This document shows positions 1 to 6,039 of a stretch of 24,140 bases of DNA, piece after piece. A program made the translations under genes and the position numbers. How positions within the stretch are numbered: position 1 is the stretch's first letter; each line of letters starts with the position of its first letter. The DNA is from CAYRJA01 sp964424455 (lineage in GTDB: Bacteria > Bacteroidota > Bacteroidia > Chitinophagales > UBA10324): NCBI GenBank assembly GCA_964424455.1, contig CAYRJA010000041.1, positions 1 to 24,140 on the forward strand, written 5' to 3'. Below the pieces are notes generated by a model that was not told where the DNA came from, did no database searches, and saw only the letters and a list, made by a program, of their open reading frames with translations.

Positions 1-255
1 TATGAATTTTACCTGTCTTCTTTTCAGACTATTTATGATCTATAATTGGTATTACCCCTCACAACAGATTCTCCAATATCCGGAACAGGTTTGCGAAACA
101 GCTTGTCGCGCCATGCCAAGCGAAAATAGAAAAATCAAAATAAACATAAGGAAGAAATTTGTCACAGGTGTAACACAAATAAATTGCGGTGTTACAGCCA
201 CAGAGTTTCCAATCTTTGCAAGGTAAACCTCCGTAGGAACTGAAACTTAGTTATT
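1..255. other. Intergenic stretch at window start
   Basis: I see no convincing gene here. The one open frame (about 74 codons) has no recognisable domain, and its composition looks like non-coding DNA. The stretch contains an inverted pair of the heptamer TGTAACA (169-175) and TGTTACA (190-196). The second belongs to the first copy of a dispersed intergenic repeat (184-241). The neighbouring minus-strand gene ends at 256, so this is its 3' flank. No T-rich terminator follows the inverted pair. Confidence 0.5.
184..241 (+). repeat. Dispersed intergenic repeat, copy 1
   Basis: The first 24 bases, starting TTGCGGTGTTACAGCC, are identical to the copy at 2099-2154. The rest is recognisably related and ends in the same CTCCGT...GAACT tail. 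The copy lies just beyond the 3' end of the minus-strand gene ending at 256. It contains the over-represented octamer TGTTACAG. No coding potential or transposase is associated with it. Confidence 0.7.
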
Positions 256-1107
256 TTAGATGGTCGTGTTATTTATTTCTTTTCCGGTTTCTATATAGTT
301 TGTCAAGTCGTCCAGTAACCGAACCATGGGTGCACCATCTATTACATCATGGTCAACTAAGATTGCCATGTTCAAAATCTCTCTGATCACTATTTCATTA
401 CCAATGACTACAGGTTTTTTAAGGATTGATCCTATCCCAAAGGAAATTGGATGAACGGACTTATGAATAAACCAACCATTAATTTTGCCTATCATCCCAA
501 TTGAGGTTACAGCTACATTCCCCATTGTCTTGTAAGCAAATATTGGATTTTTAAGTAATAATATCCAGAAAAGTCTTCTAAGAAATCCTGGTAGATGGTA
601 ATATAGTTTTTGATATGTAATTGATTTTCTTTTTAATACAATATCATCAGAATTTAATCGCTGACTTTTAGCATTTTCTATTTCATTAGTAATATCATTA
701 GCAGATTTTTCATTTGTTTTTTCAATGACAAGGGGGATTGGAATTTTTGAATCTCTAATTTCCTTTTCTACTATCATTGAAACATTGATGTCATTGAAGA
801 TTACAAGTTTTTTTTTGCTGTAGATATATGCTGCTGCTTCTGGATGTTTTTTCAGGACACTCCCGATAACTTTTATAAGCCATGCATTAAATGAAACCAT
901 TGTTCCTTTCTTTCTAAGTTCTCGAAGTTTCACCCTGCTTTCTGTAACATCGAATTCAAGCATTGCAATTATATGATGTTTTCGCAAGCCAAGATCAAAG
1001 ATGTCAAAGGTTGCTATTCTAGAGCGGTTGATATTTTGAAATCGGTAGTTCCTATTCATGTGGAGTTGTCCTAATTTGTTCGAGGCGTGATCCATCACGG
1101 CTAACAT
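256..1107 (-). CDS. Stand-alone 2-oxoacid dehydrogenase E2-type acyltransferase domain protein
   Basis: The 283-residue product matches the catalytic (CoA-dependent acyltransferase) domain of E2 subunits of 2-oxoacid dehydrogenase complexes. The C-terminal active-site motif H-D-V-I-D-G (His253, Asp257, Gly258) is intact and is followed by the usual helix ending in a short tail. A lipoyl domain and a peripheral subunit-binding domain are both missing, and no E1 or E3 genes are nearby. The protein may therefore acylate another substrate or be a degenerate paralogue. The CAT-like core starts around residue 30 and has a membrane-like hydrophobic stretch near residues 175-190. The start is uncertain: ATG codons for Met1, Met5 and Met17 are all possible. 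The family call is fairly sure; the substrate is unknown. Confidence 0.7.
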   Translation of the reverse strand: MLAVMDHASNKLGQLHMNRNYRFQNINRSRIATFDIFDLGLRKHHIIAMLEFDVTESRVKLRELRKKGTMVSFNAWLIKVIGSVLKKHPEAAAYIYSKKKLVIFNDINVSMIVEKEIRDSKIPIPLVIEKTNEKSANDITNEIENAKSQRLNSDDIVLKRKSITYQKLYYHLPGFLRRLFWILLLKNPIFAYKTMGNVAVTSIGMIGKINGWFIHKSVHPISFGIGSILKKPVVIGNEIVIREILNMAILVDHDVIDGAPMVRLLDDLTNYIETGKEINNTTI

Positions 1108-1145
1108 CCGACAGATTGGCGATGTGGTAGCAATTTATCACAAAT

Positions 1146-1171
1146 GTTGAATATAATTACTATTATTCAAC
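1146..1171. repeat. Perfect 8-bp inverted repeat between two minus-strand genes
   Basis: The arms GTTGAATA (1146-1153) and TATTCAAC (1164-1171) flank a 10-base AT-rich loop. It lies downstream of the DUF6544-type gene and upstream of the E2-type gene. No T-tract follows on the minus strand, so it is not a convincing terminator. It could be an operator or a weak 3' hairpin. Confidence 0.35.
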
Positions 1172-1259
1172 CTTGCACTTCTGCTCAATAGTAGCACTTC
1201 ACCTGCCATATTACCCAACTGCTTATTAGCTACATATAGCATATAGCTCTGTTTCAAGA

Positions 1260-2084
1260 TTAAAACTTTTCTGGTTTATTATACTCTATTGTTTTTATTT
1301 TAAACTTAGCATAACTATAATCTCCTTTCTGTAATTTCCAAATACCTTCAATCGAAGTTGGTATCATAATTCCATTCGTTTCTTTATAGTCAGATAATTT
1401 ACCAAGCCATGTTTCCAAATTTTCATCCCCCATGTATCGCTTTGTTTCAAGCTGTGTTATTTCTCCAATGTCGTTAAAAGTTACAATATACGATATTGTC
1501 AAGCCGGCATGATTAAAAAGTAATTTTGCCGATGAATTATCAATTGGTAACCATTGCAAATTTTTGTTAGGCAGAAGATTTGTTGGAAACCAAACGCTTT
1601 CACCTAGCCATCGCAGTAATTCTCCCTGATTGTATTTTTCTCCTTTGCCATCGACAATATTGTAAACAGAAAAGAGCGAGACGACAAGTCTGCCCGTGTC
1701 AGCAATATACATGTCGCGTACCGTAAACATGGATGTGCTGCCTTTCCAAATAAAACCAGGCGATTCGGTTGTAAAATATTGCTCACCTTCAATGTTCATC
1801 CAATCTTTGTCTTGATCAGTTTTAAATTGTCCGGTATGCGTTAATCTCACATAACTGATGTAAGGATGTCCGTTTTTCATGACATGCCTAAAGTATCGTT
1901 GAACTGGTTCCGGTAAATTCAAAAGTGATTCATAATCAAAAATCTTGTCAGAGATATTTTTTGATTGGGGAAACAATTGCTTAACTTCTTTATTAAATTG
2001 GTTTGTCAGAGTCAATTTCCCAATCATCAAAACAACTATGATTAGTCCAAGGATTGATAAGATGATAATCATATATCGCTTCAT
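1260..2084 (-). CDS. DUF6544-type membrane-anchored protein
   Basis: The 274-residue product has one N-terminal hydrophobic helix (about residues 4-24, signal anchor or uncleaved signal) followed by a soluble domain. The domain carries the pattern I associate with the DUF6544 family: L-P-E-P-V-Q-R-Y-F near residues 57-65, V-R-L-x-x-x-G-x-F shortly after, P-G-F-I-W, then G-E-L-L-R-W-L-G-E-x-x-W-F-P-T-x-L-L-P in the middle, and a C-terminal N-G-I-x-I-P-T block. The family has no established function that I know of. Length is normal for the family. The gene stands alone, about 150 bp from its downstream neighbour, and a dispersed repeat copy lies just upstream of its start. Confidence 0.72.
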   Translation of the reverse strand: MKRYMIIILSILGLIIVVLMIGKLTLTNQFNKEVKQLFPQSKNISDKIFDYESLLNLPEPVQRYFRHVMKNGHPYISYVRLTHTGQFKTDQDKDWMNIEGEQYFTTESPGFIWKGSTSMFTVRDMYIADTGRLVVSLFSVYNIVDGKGEKYNQGELLRWLGESVWFPTNLLPNKNLQWLPIDNSSAKLLFNHAGLTISYIVTFNDIGEITQLETKRYMGDENLETWLGKLSDYKETNGIMIPTSIEGIWKLQKGDYSYAKFKIKTIEYNKPEKF

Positions 2085-2098
2085 TTGAAAGTGTCAAT

Positions 2099-2154
2099 TT
2101 GCGGTGTTACAGCCACAGAGTTCTAAGCTATGCAAGGGAGACTCCGTGAGAACT
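2099..2154 (+). repeat. Dispersed intergenic repeat, copy 2
   Basis: This copy shares its first 24 bases with copy 1 (184-241) and keeps the TGCAAGG and CTCCGT...GAACT segments further on, with a few indels. It lies between the T9SS cargo gene that ends at 2178 and the start of the DUF6544-type gene at 2084. It includes the octamer TGTTACAG at 2105-2112. Confidence 0.7.
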
Positions 2155-2177
2155 GCGAATCGAGTAATTGTTTTACG

Positions 2178-3065
2178 TTATTTCTTGATGAATTTCCCTG
2201 TAGTTATTAGTCCTTTAGTGTCTGTAAGTTCGTAAAAATAAATTCCAGAAACGAGTAATGACAAATCAATAACTGCATTGTCCGTTTCTAAAATTGTTTG
2301 TCCTAAATTATTTTTTAGGGCAACAGTTTTCAGTTGCGTTGAGTTGTCGGAAAGAATGGAAATAATATTAGTGGTAGGGTTTGGAAAAAAATGAAAATGA
2401 GAAGCTGTTCTAATTTCATCTATTCCAGTCCCTATGCAGTTCACAAAAAAGTCATCAATCATCCATCCATCTTTGCTCGTGTTAGAGTTGTCACTTGTGA
2501 ATGTGAATTTAAACTTTACAAAATCCAAGGCATAACCTTGAATTGTTGATTGAACCCAACTTGAAGTGCCGGTAAATCCCGATTTGTTTGAGTTGCTTGC
2601 GATACTGCTTGAGTTTGAATAAAAATTTGTCAGGGTGTAAGAAGAATTGAGAATGTTATTCCATGTTACGCCTCCGTCTGTAGAAAATTCTACTACACCT
2701 CCATCACTTAAAGAATCTGAATTGATTTGATGCCAAAAGCTAATTGTTGTTGCATCATCTGTGGCTATTGTAAAAGTAAAAGAGGAGGTATTGTTAATTG
2801 GATAAGCGTTCATTGTGTCTGTAACCAAAGCCAAAGGAGATGAATAAGCTGAATTGAAAAGTATTTTGCCTGGAGCCCCAATCTCCCATATATTGTTCAA
2901 CTGTGTTGTGTCAATAAAAAAATAATTTCCAGTACCCCTGTCATTATAGTCAAAATTACGATACGCGGTTGCTGTATATGCAACAGAATAAATTGTGTCC
3001 TCCTGAGCGTAAATGAAATTTATTGTTAGAAGAAAAATTCCAAAAAACAGAAGAAGTTTTTTCAT
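2178..3065 (-). CDS. T9SS-secreted protein with type A C-terminal sorting domain
   Basis: The 295-residue product begins with a Sec signal peptide (residues 1 to about 20, K-K-L-L-L-F-F-G-I-F then a Y-A-Q cleavage site). The middle is rich in Thr, Ser and Asn and looks like a beta-sandwich of the kind seen in secreted Bacteroidota adhesins or binding modules (F-S-T-D-G-G-V-T-W around residue 130, D-G-W-M-I-D-D-F-F around 200). The last 75 or so residues are a T9SS type A sorting domain: F-F-P-N-P-T-T-N, then G-I-Y-F-Y-E-L and the terminal G-K-F-I-K-K. It is expected on the cell surface or outside the cell. Its gene starts 6 bp after the small membrane protein gene ends, so the two are probably co-transcribed. 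Substrate or ligand is unknown. Confidence 0.85.
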   Translation of the reverse strand: MKKLLLFFGIFLLTINFIYAQEDTIYSVAYTATAYRNFDYNDRGTGNYFFIDTTQLNNIWEIGAPGKILFNSAYSSPLALVTDTMNAYPINNTSSFTFTIATDDATTISFWHQINSDSLSDGGVVEFSTDGGVTWNNILNSSYTLTNFYSNSSSIASNSNKSGFTGTSSWVQSTIQGYALDFVKFKFTFTSDNSNTSKDGWMIDDFFVNCIGTGIDEIRTASHFHFFPNPTTNIISILSDNSTQLKTVALKNNLGQTILETDNAVIDLSLLVSGIYFYELTDTKGLITTGKFIKK

Positions 3066-3071
3066 TTATAT

Positions 3072-3497
3072 TTATGCTGGTTCAGATTTATTTCCTCTGC
3101 CAAGTAAATATCCAATTACTCCACCGGCTATACCCATCATAACAATCCAAACTGCAACATCAACTATTAATGCAGTAGAGGTTTTAAAGAATGTAGTCAC
3201 ACTATAAAACTGAAGATCCATACCGATAGATAAAAGGAGTCCAAATAGTGCTCCTTTGGTTAATCCTGACATAAAATTGTTAACATTAGCCCAGCTAAGT
3301 ATTGTTGCTAACATATAACCCATACATAGATTTGATAAAATCATACCCCACATAATCATCTCTTCCGGTTCACGGTTCATACAGCGGTTGCTATTTTCTT
3401 TCAGGAATGATTCAAGGAGTAAGCCGTAGATACCCCATCCTAAAAAAAATATTACTGCTCCTGCTGCCAATGCAGCGATTAAAGTTTTTGTGTTCAT
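3072..3497 (-). CDS. Small four-helix membrane protein of unknown function
   Basis: The 141-residue product is mostly hydrophobic, with four likely transmembrane helices (roughly residues 5-28, 48-68, 78-98 and 108-133) and a short charged tail. Small-residue patterns (G-x-x-x-G) in helices 1 and 4 suggest close helix packing. The loop after helix 1 contains N-R-C-M-N-R-E-P-E-E. I do not recognise a named family with confidence; the layout is reminiscent of small Bacteroidota DUF1761-like proteins, but this is a guess. It is the first gene of a likely two-gene unit with the T9SS cargo gene. A good promoter lies immediately upstream (3519-3551). Confidence 0.65.
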   Translation of the reverse strand: MNTKTLIAALAAGAVIFFLGWGIYGLLLESFLKENSNRCMNREPEEMIMWGMILSNLCMGYMLATILSWANVNNFMSGLTKGALFGLLLSIGMDLQFYSVTTFFKTSTALIVDVAVWIVMMGIAGGVIGYLLGRGNKSEPA

Positions 3498-3518
3498 AAT
3501 TTTTTTGTTTTGTTAAAT

Positions 3519-3551
3519 CAAATATATAGATATAAAAAAATAAAATACAAA
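3519..3551 (-). promoter_or_regulatory. Bacteroidota-type promoter for the 3497-2178 gene pair
   Basis: Read on the minus strand there is TTTG (plus 3548-3551), a 21-bp spacer, then TATATTTG (plus 3519-3526). This fits the known Bacteroidota -33 TTG and -7 TAnnTTTG elements. Transcription would start about 15-20 bases before the ATG at 3497. Confidence 0.55.
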
Positions 3552-3660
3552 TTCTTTGCAGAAGATATGCACAAGTTTTTTGTTAGTGCAAAAATCAACA
3601 GCTTCTCAAAATTACTACTTCAGAATATTTTTGTCCCCGCATAGTCTATCGAAGAGGACT

Positions 3661-3720
3661 TTGCGGCTGTAACACCGAAAAGTCACCAAGCTACACAAGA
3701 GAGAATTCTAAGGCAAAACT
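3661..3720 (+). repeat. Dispersed intergenic repeat, copy 3 (diverged)
   Basis: It starts TTGCGGCTGTAACACCG and continues with AAGCTACACAAGAGAG, which aligns with AAGCTATGCAAGGGAG in copy 2, and ends in AAAACT. The core is reversed relative to copies 1 and 2 (CTGTAACACC against GGTGTTACAG), possible because the flanks are nearly palindromic (GCGG ... CCGC). It lies beyond the 3' end of the pirin gene. Confidence 0.5.
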
Positions 3721-3854
3721 AAATTTATTATCAGAGACGATTATTACAGTCTTTTGGATTGAATAAATTAAGAGTAAATCTGCTCCAAGTAGTTTACTGT
3801 ATCACTTCGTAACCAGAAAATGATAGAAAAAAATAATAGTTGGACGGATAACTA

Positions 3855-4727
3855 CTAATTCTCTAATTGCCCGAATTTACCATGATTGAAATCTTCATAA
3901 GCCTGCATGAGTTCTTCCTGAGTATTCATTAAGAAGGGGCCATAAGCTGCAATCGGTTCATCAATCGGTTCACCACTCAGCAACAAAGCAACAGCATCAC
4001 TATCTGTTTCTATCTCTACATCGGTTCCTTCATTTCTGAATAAAACAAAGTGGTTGGTAGTGACGACTTCACCATTTACTTTTATCTTACCGTCAATAAC
4101 TAAGATGCCGGTGTTCCAGTTAGCGGGTAACTGAAATGAAGACTTTGCTCCCGGCTTGAGATAAAGATTAGCTACGGTCATAGGGCTGAAAGTTGTAGCA
4201 GGACCAGAAATGCCATTCCATTCGCCGGCAATTACACGCACCTCACTAAGTCCATCCGGCAAAACAGATTTGCCCATTGCCTCCTGTGTAATTGACTGAT
4301 ATTTCGGAGGGCTCATTTTGTGTTTTGCCGGCAAGTTGACCCACAACTGTACCATCTGAAAAGCACCACCCCGACGACTAAACTCTTTTTCGTGATACTC
4401 TTTATGCAGCACACCTGATGCTGCTGTCATCCACTGCACTTCGCCTTCTCCAATAACACCGCTATGTCCGGCGCTGTCGTGATGAGCTATTCTTCCATGA
4501 TAAGCAATTGTTACAGTTTCAAAACCACGATGCGGATGAACTCCTACACCGCGCTGATGTACTGAAGATGGGAACTCTATTTTAGCATTATAATCCATCA
4601 GAAAAAACGGACTCATTCGCTTTAATCCCAAGCCATAACCACTAGGGAAAAAGTTATGCACTCGAAATCCATCACCGACCATGTGCGGAGCCGGAGGAGA
4701 TAATACAGTTTCTACTTTCTTCTTCAT
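3855..4727 (-). CDS. Pirin family protein
   Basis: The 290-residue product is a full-length pirin, a bicupin metalloprotein. The N-terminal cupin shows the metal-binding pattern: H-P-H-R-G-F with His64 and His66, then L-H-K-E with His108 and Glu110, equivalent to the His/His/His/Glu site of human pirin. The second cupin (about residues 165-255) lacks a clear metal site, as usual. A C-terminal tail contains I-A-A-Y-G-P-F-L-M-N-T, typical of the family. Some bacterial pirins have quercetin dioxygenase activity and others act as regulators, so the role here is open. The gene follows the YceI gene by 63 bp in the same direction, with a strong hairpin in the gap, and is probably under the same MarR-controlled promoter. 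Confidence 0.93.
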   Translation of the reverse strand: MKKKVETVLSPPAPHMVGDGFRVHNFFPSGYGLGLKRMSPFFLMDYNAKIEFPSSVHQRGVGVHPHRGFETVTIAYHGRIAHHDSAGHSGVIGEGEVQWMTAASGVLHKEYHEKEFSRRGGAFQMVQLWVNLPAKHKMSPPKYQSITQEAMGKSVLPDGLSEVRVIAGEWNGISGPATTFSPMTVANLYLKPGAKSSFQLPANWNTGILVIDGKIKVNGEVVTTNHFVLFRNEGTDVEIETDSDAVALLLSGEPIDEPIAAYGPFLMNTQEELMQAYEDFNHGKFGQLEN

Positions 4728-4743
4728 AGGGTAATCTTTTTAT

Positions 4744-4779
4744 CCGGCGGATGCCTGTTACACATCATTCATCTGCCGG
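4744..4779 (-). promoter_or_regulatory. Strong intercistronic hairpin between yceI-like and pirin genes
   Basis: The arms CCGGCGGATG (4744-4753) and CATCTGCCGG (4770-4779) pair over 10 bp with one G-T pair around a 16-base loop. On the minus (sense) strand it ends about 16 bases before the pirin ATG and is followed by A-rich, not T-rich, sequence. A terminator is therefore unlikely; mRNA processing, stabilisation or translational tuning of the downstream gene are possible. The loop contains a TGTTACA heptamer. Confidence 0.5.
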
Positions 4780-4790
4780 AAGTGATTTAA

Positions 4791-5333
4791 TTATTTATTT
4801 AGCTGCAATTGTACATTTAAGTTTAAACGTACATCGTTGCTTACCACTACGCCGCCTGCTTCTGTTACAGCATCCCAGTTTAAGCCAAAGTCTTTGCGTT
4901 TCAGTTGTCCTGAAATTTCAAAGCCCGCCTTTTCATTTCCATATCCATCAGTCATTTTACCGCCATACTCTGCTTTCAATACAATAGGTTGTGTGGTATC
5001 CCGAATGGTAATATTACCATTTAGCTCGTAGAGATTGTCGTTCGTTCGTTTGAATCCGGTAGAGACAAATTTTAATTGAGGATGTTTTTCAGCATTGAAA
5101 AAATCATTGCTCTTGAGATGATTGTCTCGGGCTTCCGTACCGGTTTCGACTGAAGCTATGTCAGCATTAAACTCAACCCGTGCATTTTCAAAGTCGTCAC
5201 CTTCAGTTTCAATTTTACCTTCAAATTCCTTAAACCGTCCGGTAACGGTGTTTATCATCAGGTGTTTTACTTTAAAAACGATTTCACTGTGGTTGGGGTC
5301 TATGCTCCAAACCTTCTTTGTTAGTGTGTTCAT
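4791..5333 (-). CDS. YceI family lipid-binding-like protein
   Basis: The 180-residue product matches the YceI family, an extended lipocalin-like beta barrel that binds isoprenoid or other long-chain amphiphiles. Characteristic blocks are W-S-I-D-P-N-H-S-E-I-x-F-x-V-K-H at the N-terminus, G-R-F-K-E-F-E-G after it, D-N-H-L-K-S-x-D-F-F-x-A-E-K-H-P in the middle, and K-R-K-D-F-G-L-N-W near residue 145. No signal peptide is present, so this version is probably cytoplasmic, unlike E. coli YceI. It is the first gene of a two-gene unit with pirin. Its promoter overlaps a palindromic operator shared with the adjacent marR-type gene. Confidence 0.93.
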   Translation of the reverse strand: MNTLTKKVWSIDPNHSEIVFKVKHLMINTVTGRFKEFEGKIETEGDDFENARVEFNADIASVETGTEARDNHLKSNDFFNAEKHPQLKFVSTGFKRTNDNLYELNGNITIRDTTQPIVLKAEYGGKMTDGYGNEKAGFEISGQLKRKDFGLNWDAVTEAGGVVVSNDVRLNLNVQLQLNK

Positions 5334-5372
5334 GTAGTTTATTTTTTGAATGAGTAAATCAATTTAATACGA

Positions 5373-5403
5373 CAAAGGTAAAAACAATAATTGTATATAC
5401 AAA
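5373..5403 (-). promoter_or_regulatory. Promoter of the yceI-like/pirin operon
   Basis: On the minus strand TTTG (plus 5400-5403), a 19-bp spacer and TACCTTTG (plus 5373-5380) form a full Bacteroidota promoter. The predicted start is near 5368, giving a leader of about 35 bases before the ATG at 5333. The -33 element lies on the edge of the palindrome at 5391-5402. Confidence 0.6.
5391..5402. promoter_or_regulatory. Palindromic operator TTGTATATACAA (MarR-type), yceI side
   Basis: This is a perfect 12-bp palindrome. The wider block ATAATTGTATxTACAAATAT is shared with the site at 5900-5911 in front of the marR-type gene. It overlaps the -33 box, so binding there would be expected to repress transcription. 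The size and symmetry suit a dimeric MarR protein. Confidence 0.6.
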
Positions 5404-5421
5404 TATTTTTGTAAAAATTTT

Positions 5422-5877
5422 TTAACTCCTTAACTTATCTAATATCCGGTTCAGTTCACGGGCTTCAGTTTTCGTTACTGATTTCAATCCGTTATACCAT
5501 TCATCTGCCTCATTATCAATCTCGGTCAGCAGTGAAAGTCCTTTTGGGGTAATCATAATGTCCACCTGTCGCCGGTTGGTGGCACATAAGTCGCGGTGTA
5601 ATAACCCTTTTATTCTTAATTTCTCTACTAAGCGTGTAGCATTACTCGATTTATCCAACATCCGGCAAGTTATATCTCCCAAAGTCATAGGTTTAGGGTA
5701 GGAGCCACGCAGGATGCGTAATACATTGTATTGCTCAGGAGTAACACCAAATTTTTTCAGTCGTGCAGAGTTGGTATTGTATAACCATCCGGAAGTAAAC
5801 AAGATGTTCACTACCAATTTTTCGTATTCGCTGGTAAATTTCTTGTCTTGTAGTATTTCTTCTTCAATTATGGACAT
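5422..5877 (-). CDS. MarR family transcriptional regulator
   Basis: The product is a winged helix-turn-helix regulator of the MarR family, 151 residues from the chosen start. Visible family features are the helix-turn-helix (L-G-D-I-T-C-R-M-L-D-K-S-S-N-A-T-R-L-V-E), the wing with a C-A-T-N-R-R-Q-V-D-I segment, and flanking dimerisation helices at both ends. I chose the ATG at 5877 rather than the in-frame ATG at 5895. A promoter ends four bases before 5877, which would give a leaderless message and exclude the earlier start. Identical-class operators in front of this gene and the yceI-like gene indicate autoregulation and control of the yceI/pirin pair. The inducing ligand is unknown; MarR proteins commonly respond to phenolic compounds or oxidants. 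Confidence 0.9.
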   Translation of the reverse strand: MSIIEEEILQDKKFTSEYEKLVVNILFTSGWLYNTNSARLKKFGVTPEQYNVLRILRGSYPKPMTLGDITCRMLDKSSNATRLVEKLRIKGLLHRDLCATNRRQVDIMITPKGLSLLTEIDNEADEWYNGLKSVTKTEARELNRILDKLRS

Positions 5878-5881
5878 GGTA

Positions 5882-5912
5882 CAAATGTAAATCAAATAAT
5901 TGTATCTACAAA
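5882..5912 (-). promoter_or_regulatory. Promoter of the marR-type gene, probably leaderless
   Basis: On the minus strand TTTG (plus 5909-5912), 19 bp and TACATTTG (plus 5882-5889) match the Bacteroidota promoter form. The -7 box ends four bases before the ATG at 5877, so transcription would begin at or next to the start codon. Confidence 0.6.
5900..5911. promoter_or_regulatory. Palindromic operator TTGTATCTACAA (MarR-type), marR side
   Basis: It has 5-bp arms TTGTA/TACAA around TC and differs from the yceI-side operator by one base. It overlaps the -33 box in exactly the same register as the yceI-side site. This supports negative autoregulation. Confidence 0.6.
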
Positions 5913-6039
5913 TATAGTATTATCAAGTCTTGAATTTTACTTACTCAATATTCTTCAGCATCAGCTTATGCAAAATCTATTTCAACCATCTATATTATTT
6001 TACAAAAAGAAGATGTACTGATATTTTGTATGTTGAAGA

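Larger units (their letters stand above)
3498..3854. other. Intergenic region with a promoter and a repeat
   Basis: This gene-free stretch separates the small membrane protein gene (starts at 3497, minus) from the pirin gene (ends at 3855, minus). It holds a minus-strand promoter (3519-3551) and the third copy of the dispersed repeat (3661-3720). I found no open frame, tRNA or clear terminator for the pirin gene in it. Confidence 0.5.

Noticed and set aside
168..196. Inverted pair of the heptamer as a terminator, as for paired uptake words in Neisseria
   Set aside because: There is an 8-bp stem but no downstream T-run, and only one such close pair near a gene end was seen.
2..226. 74-codon plus-strand frame at the window start
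   Set aside because: There is no domain, signal or homology I recognise. It runs into the intergenic repeat and lies opposite no conserved context.
1146..1171. Inverted repeat as an intrinsic terminator
   Set aside because: The stem is AT-rich and no T-tract follows on the strand of the upstream gene.
184..3720. Dispersed repeats as a CRISPR array
   Set aside because: Copies are 1.5-2 kb apart, diverged, separated by whole genes, and no cas genes are present.
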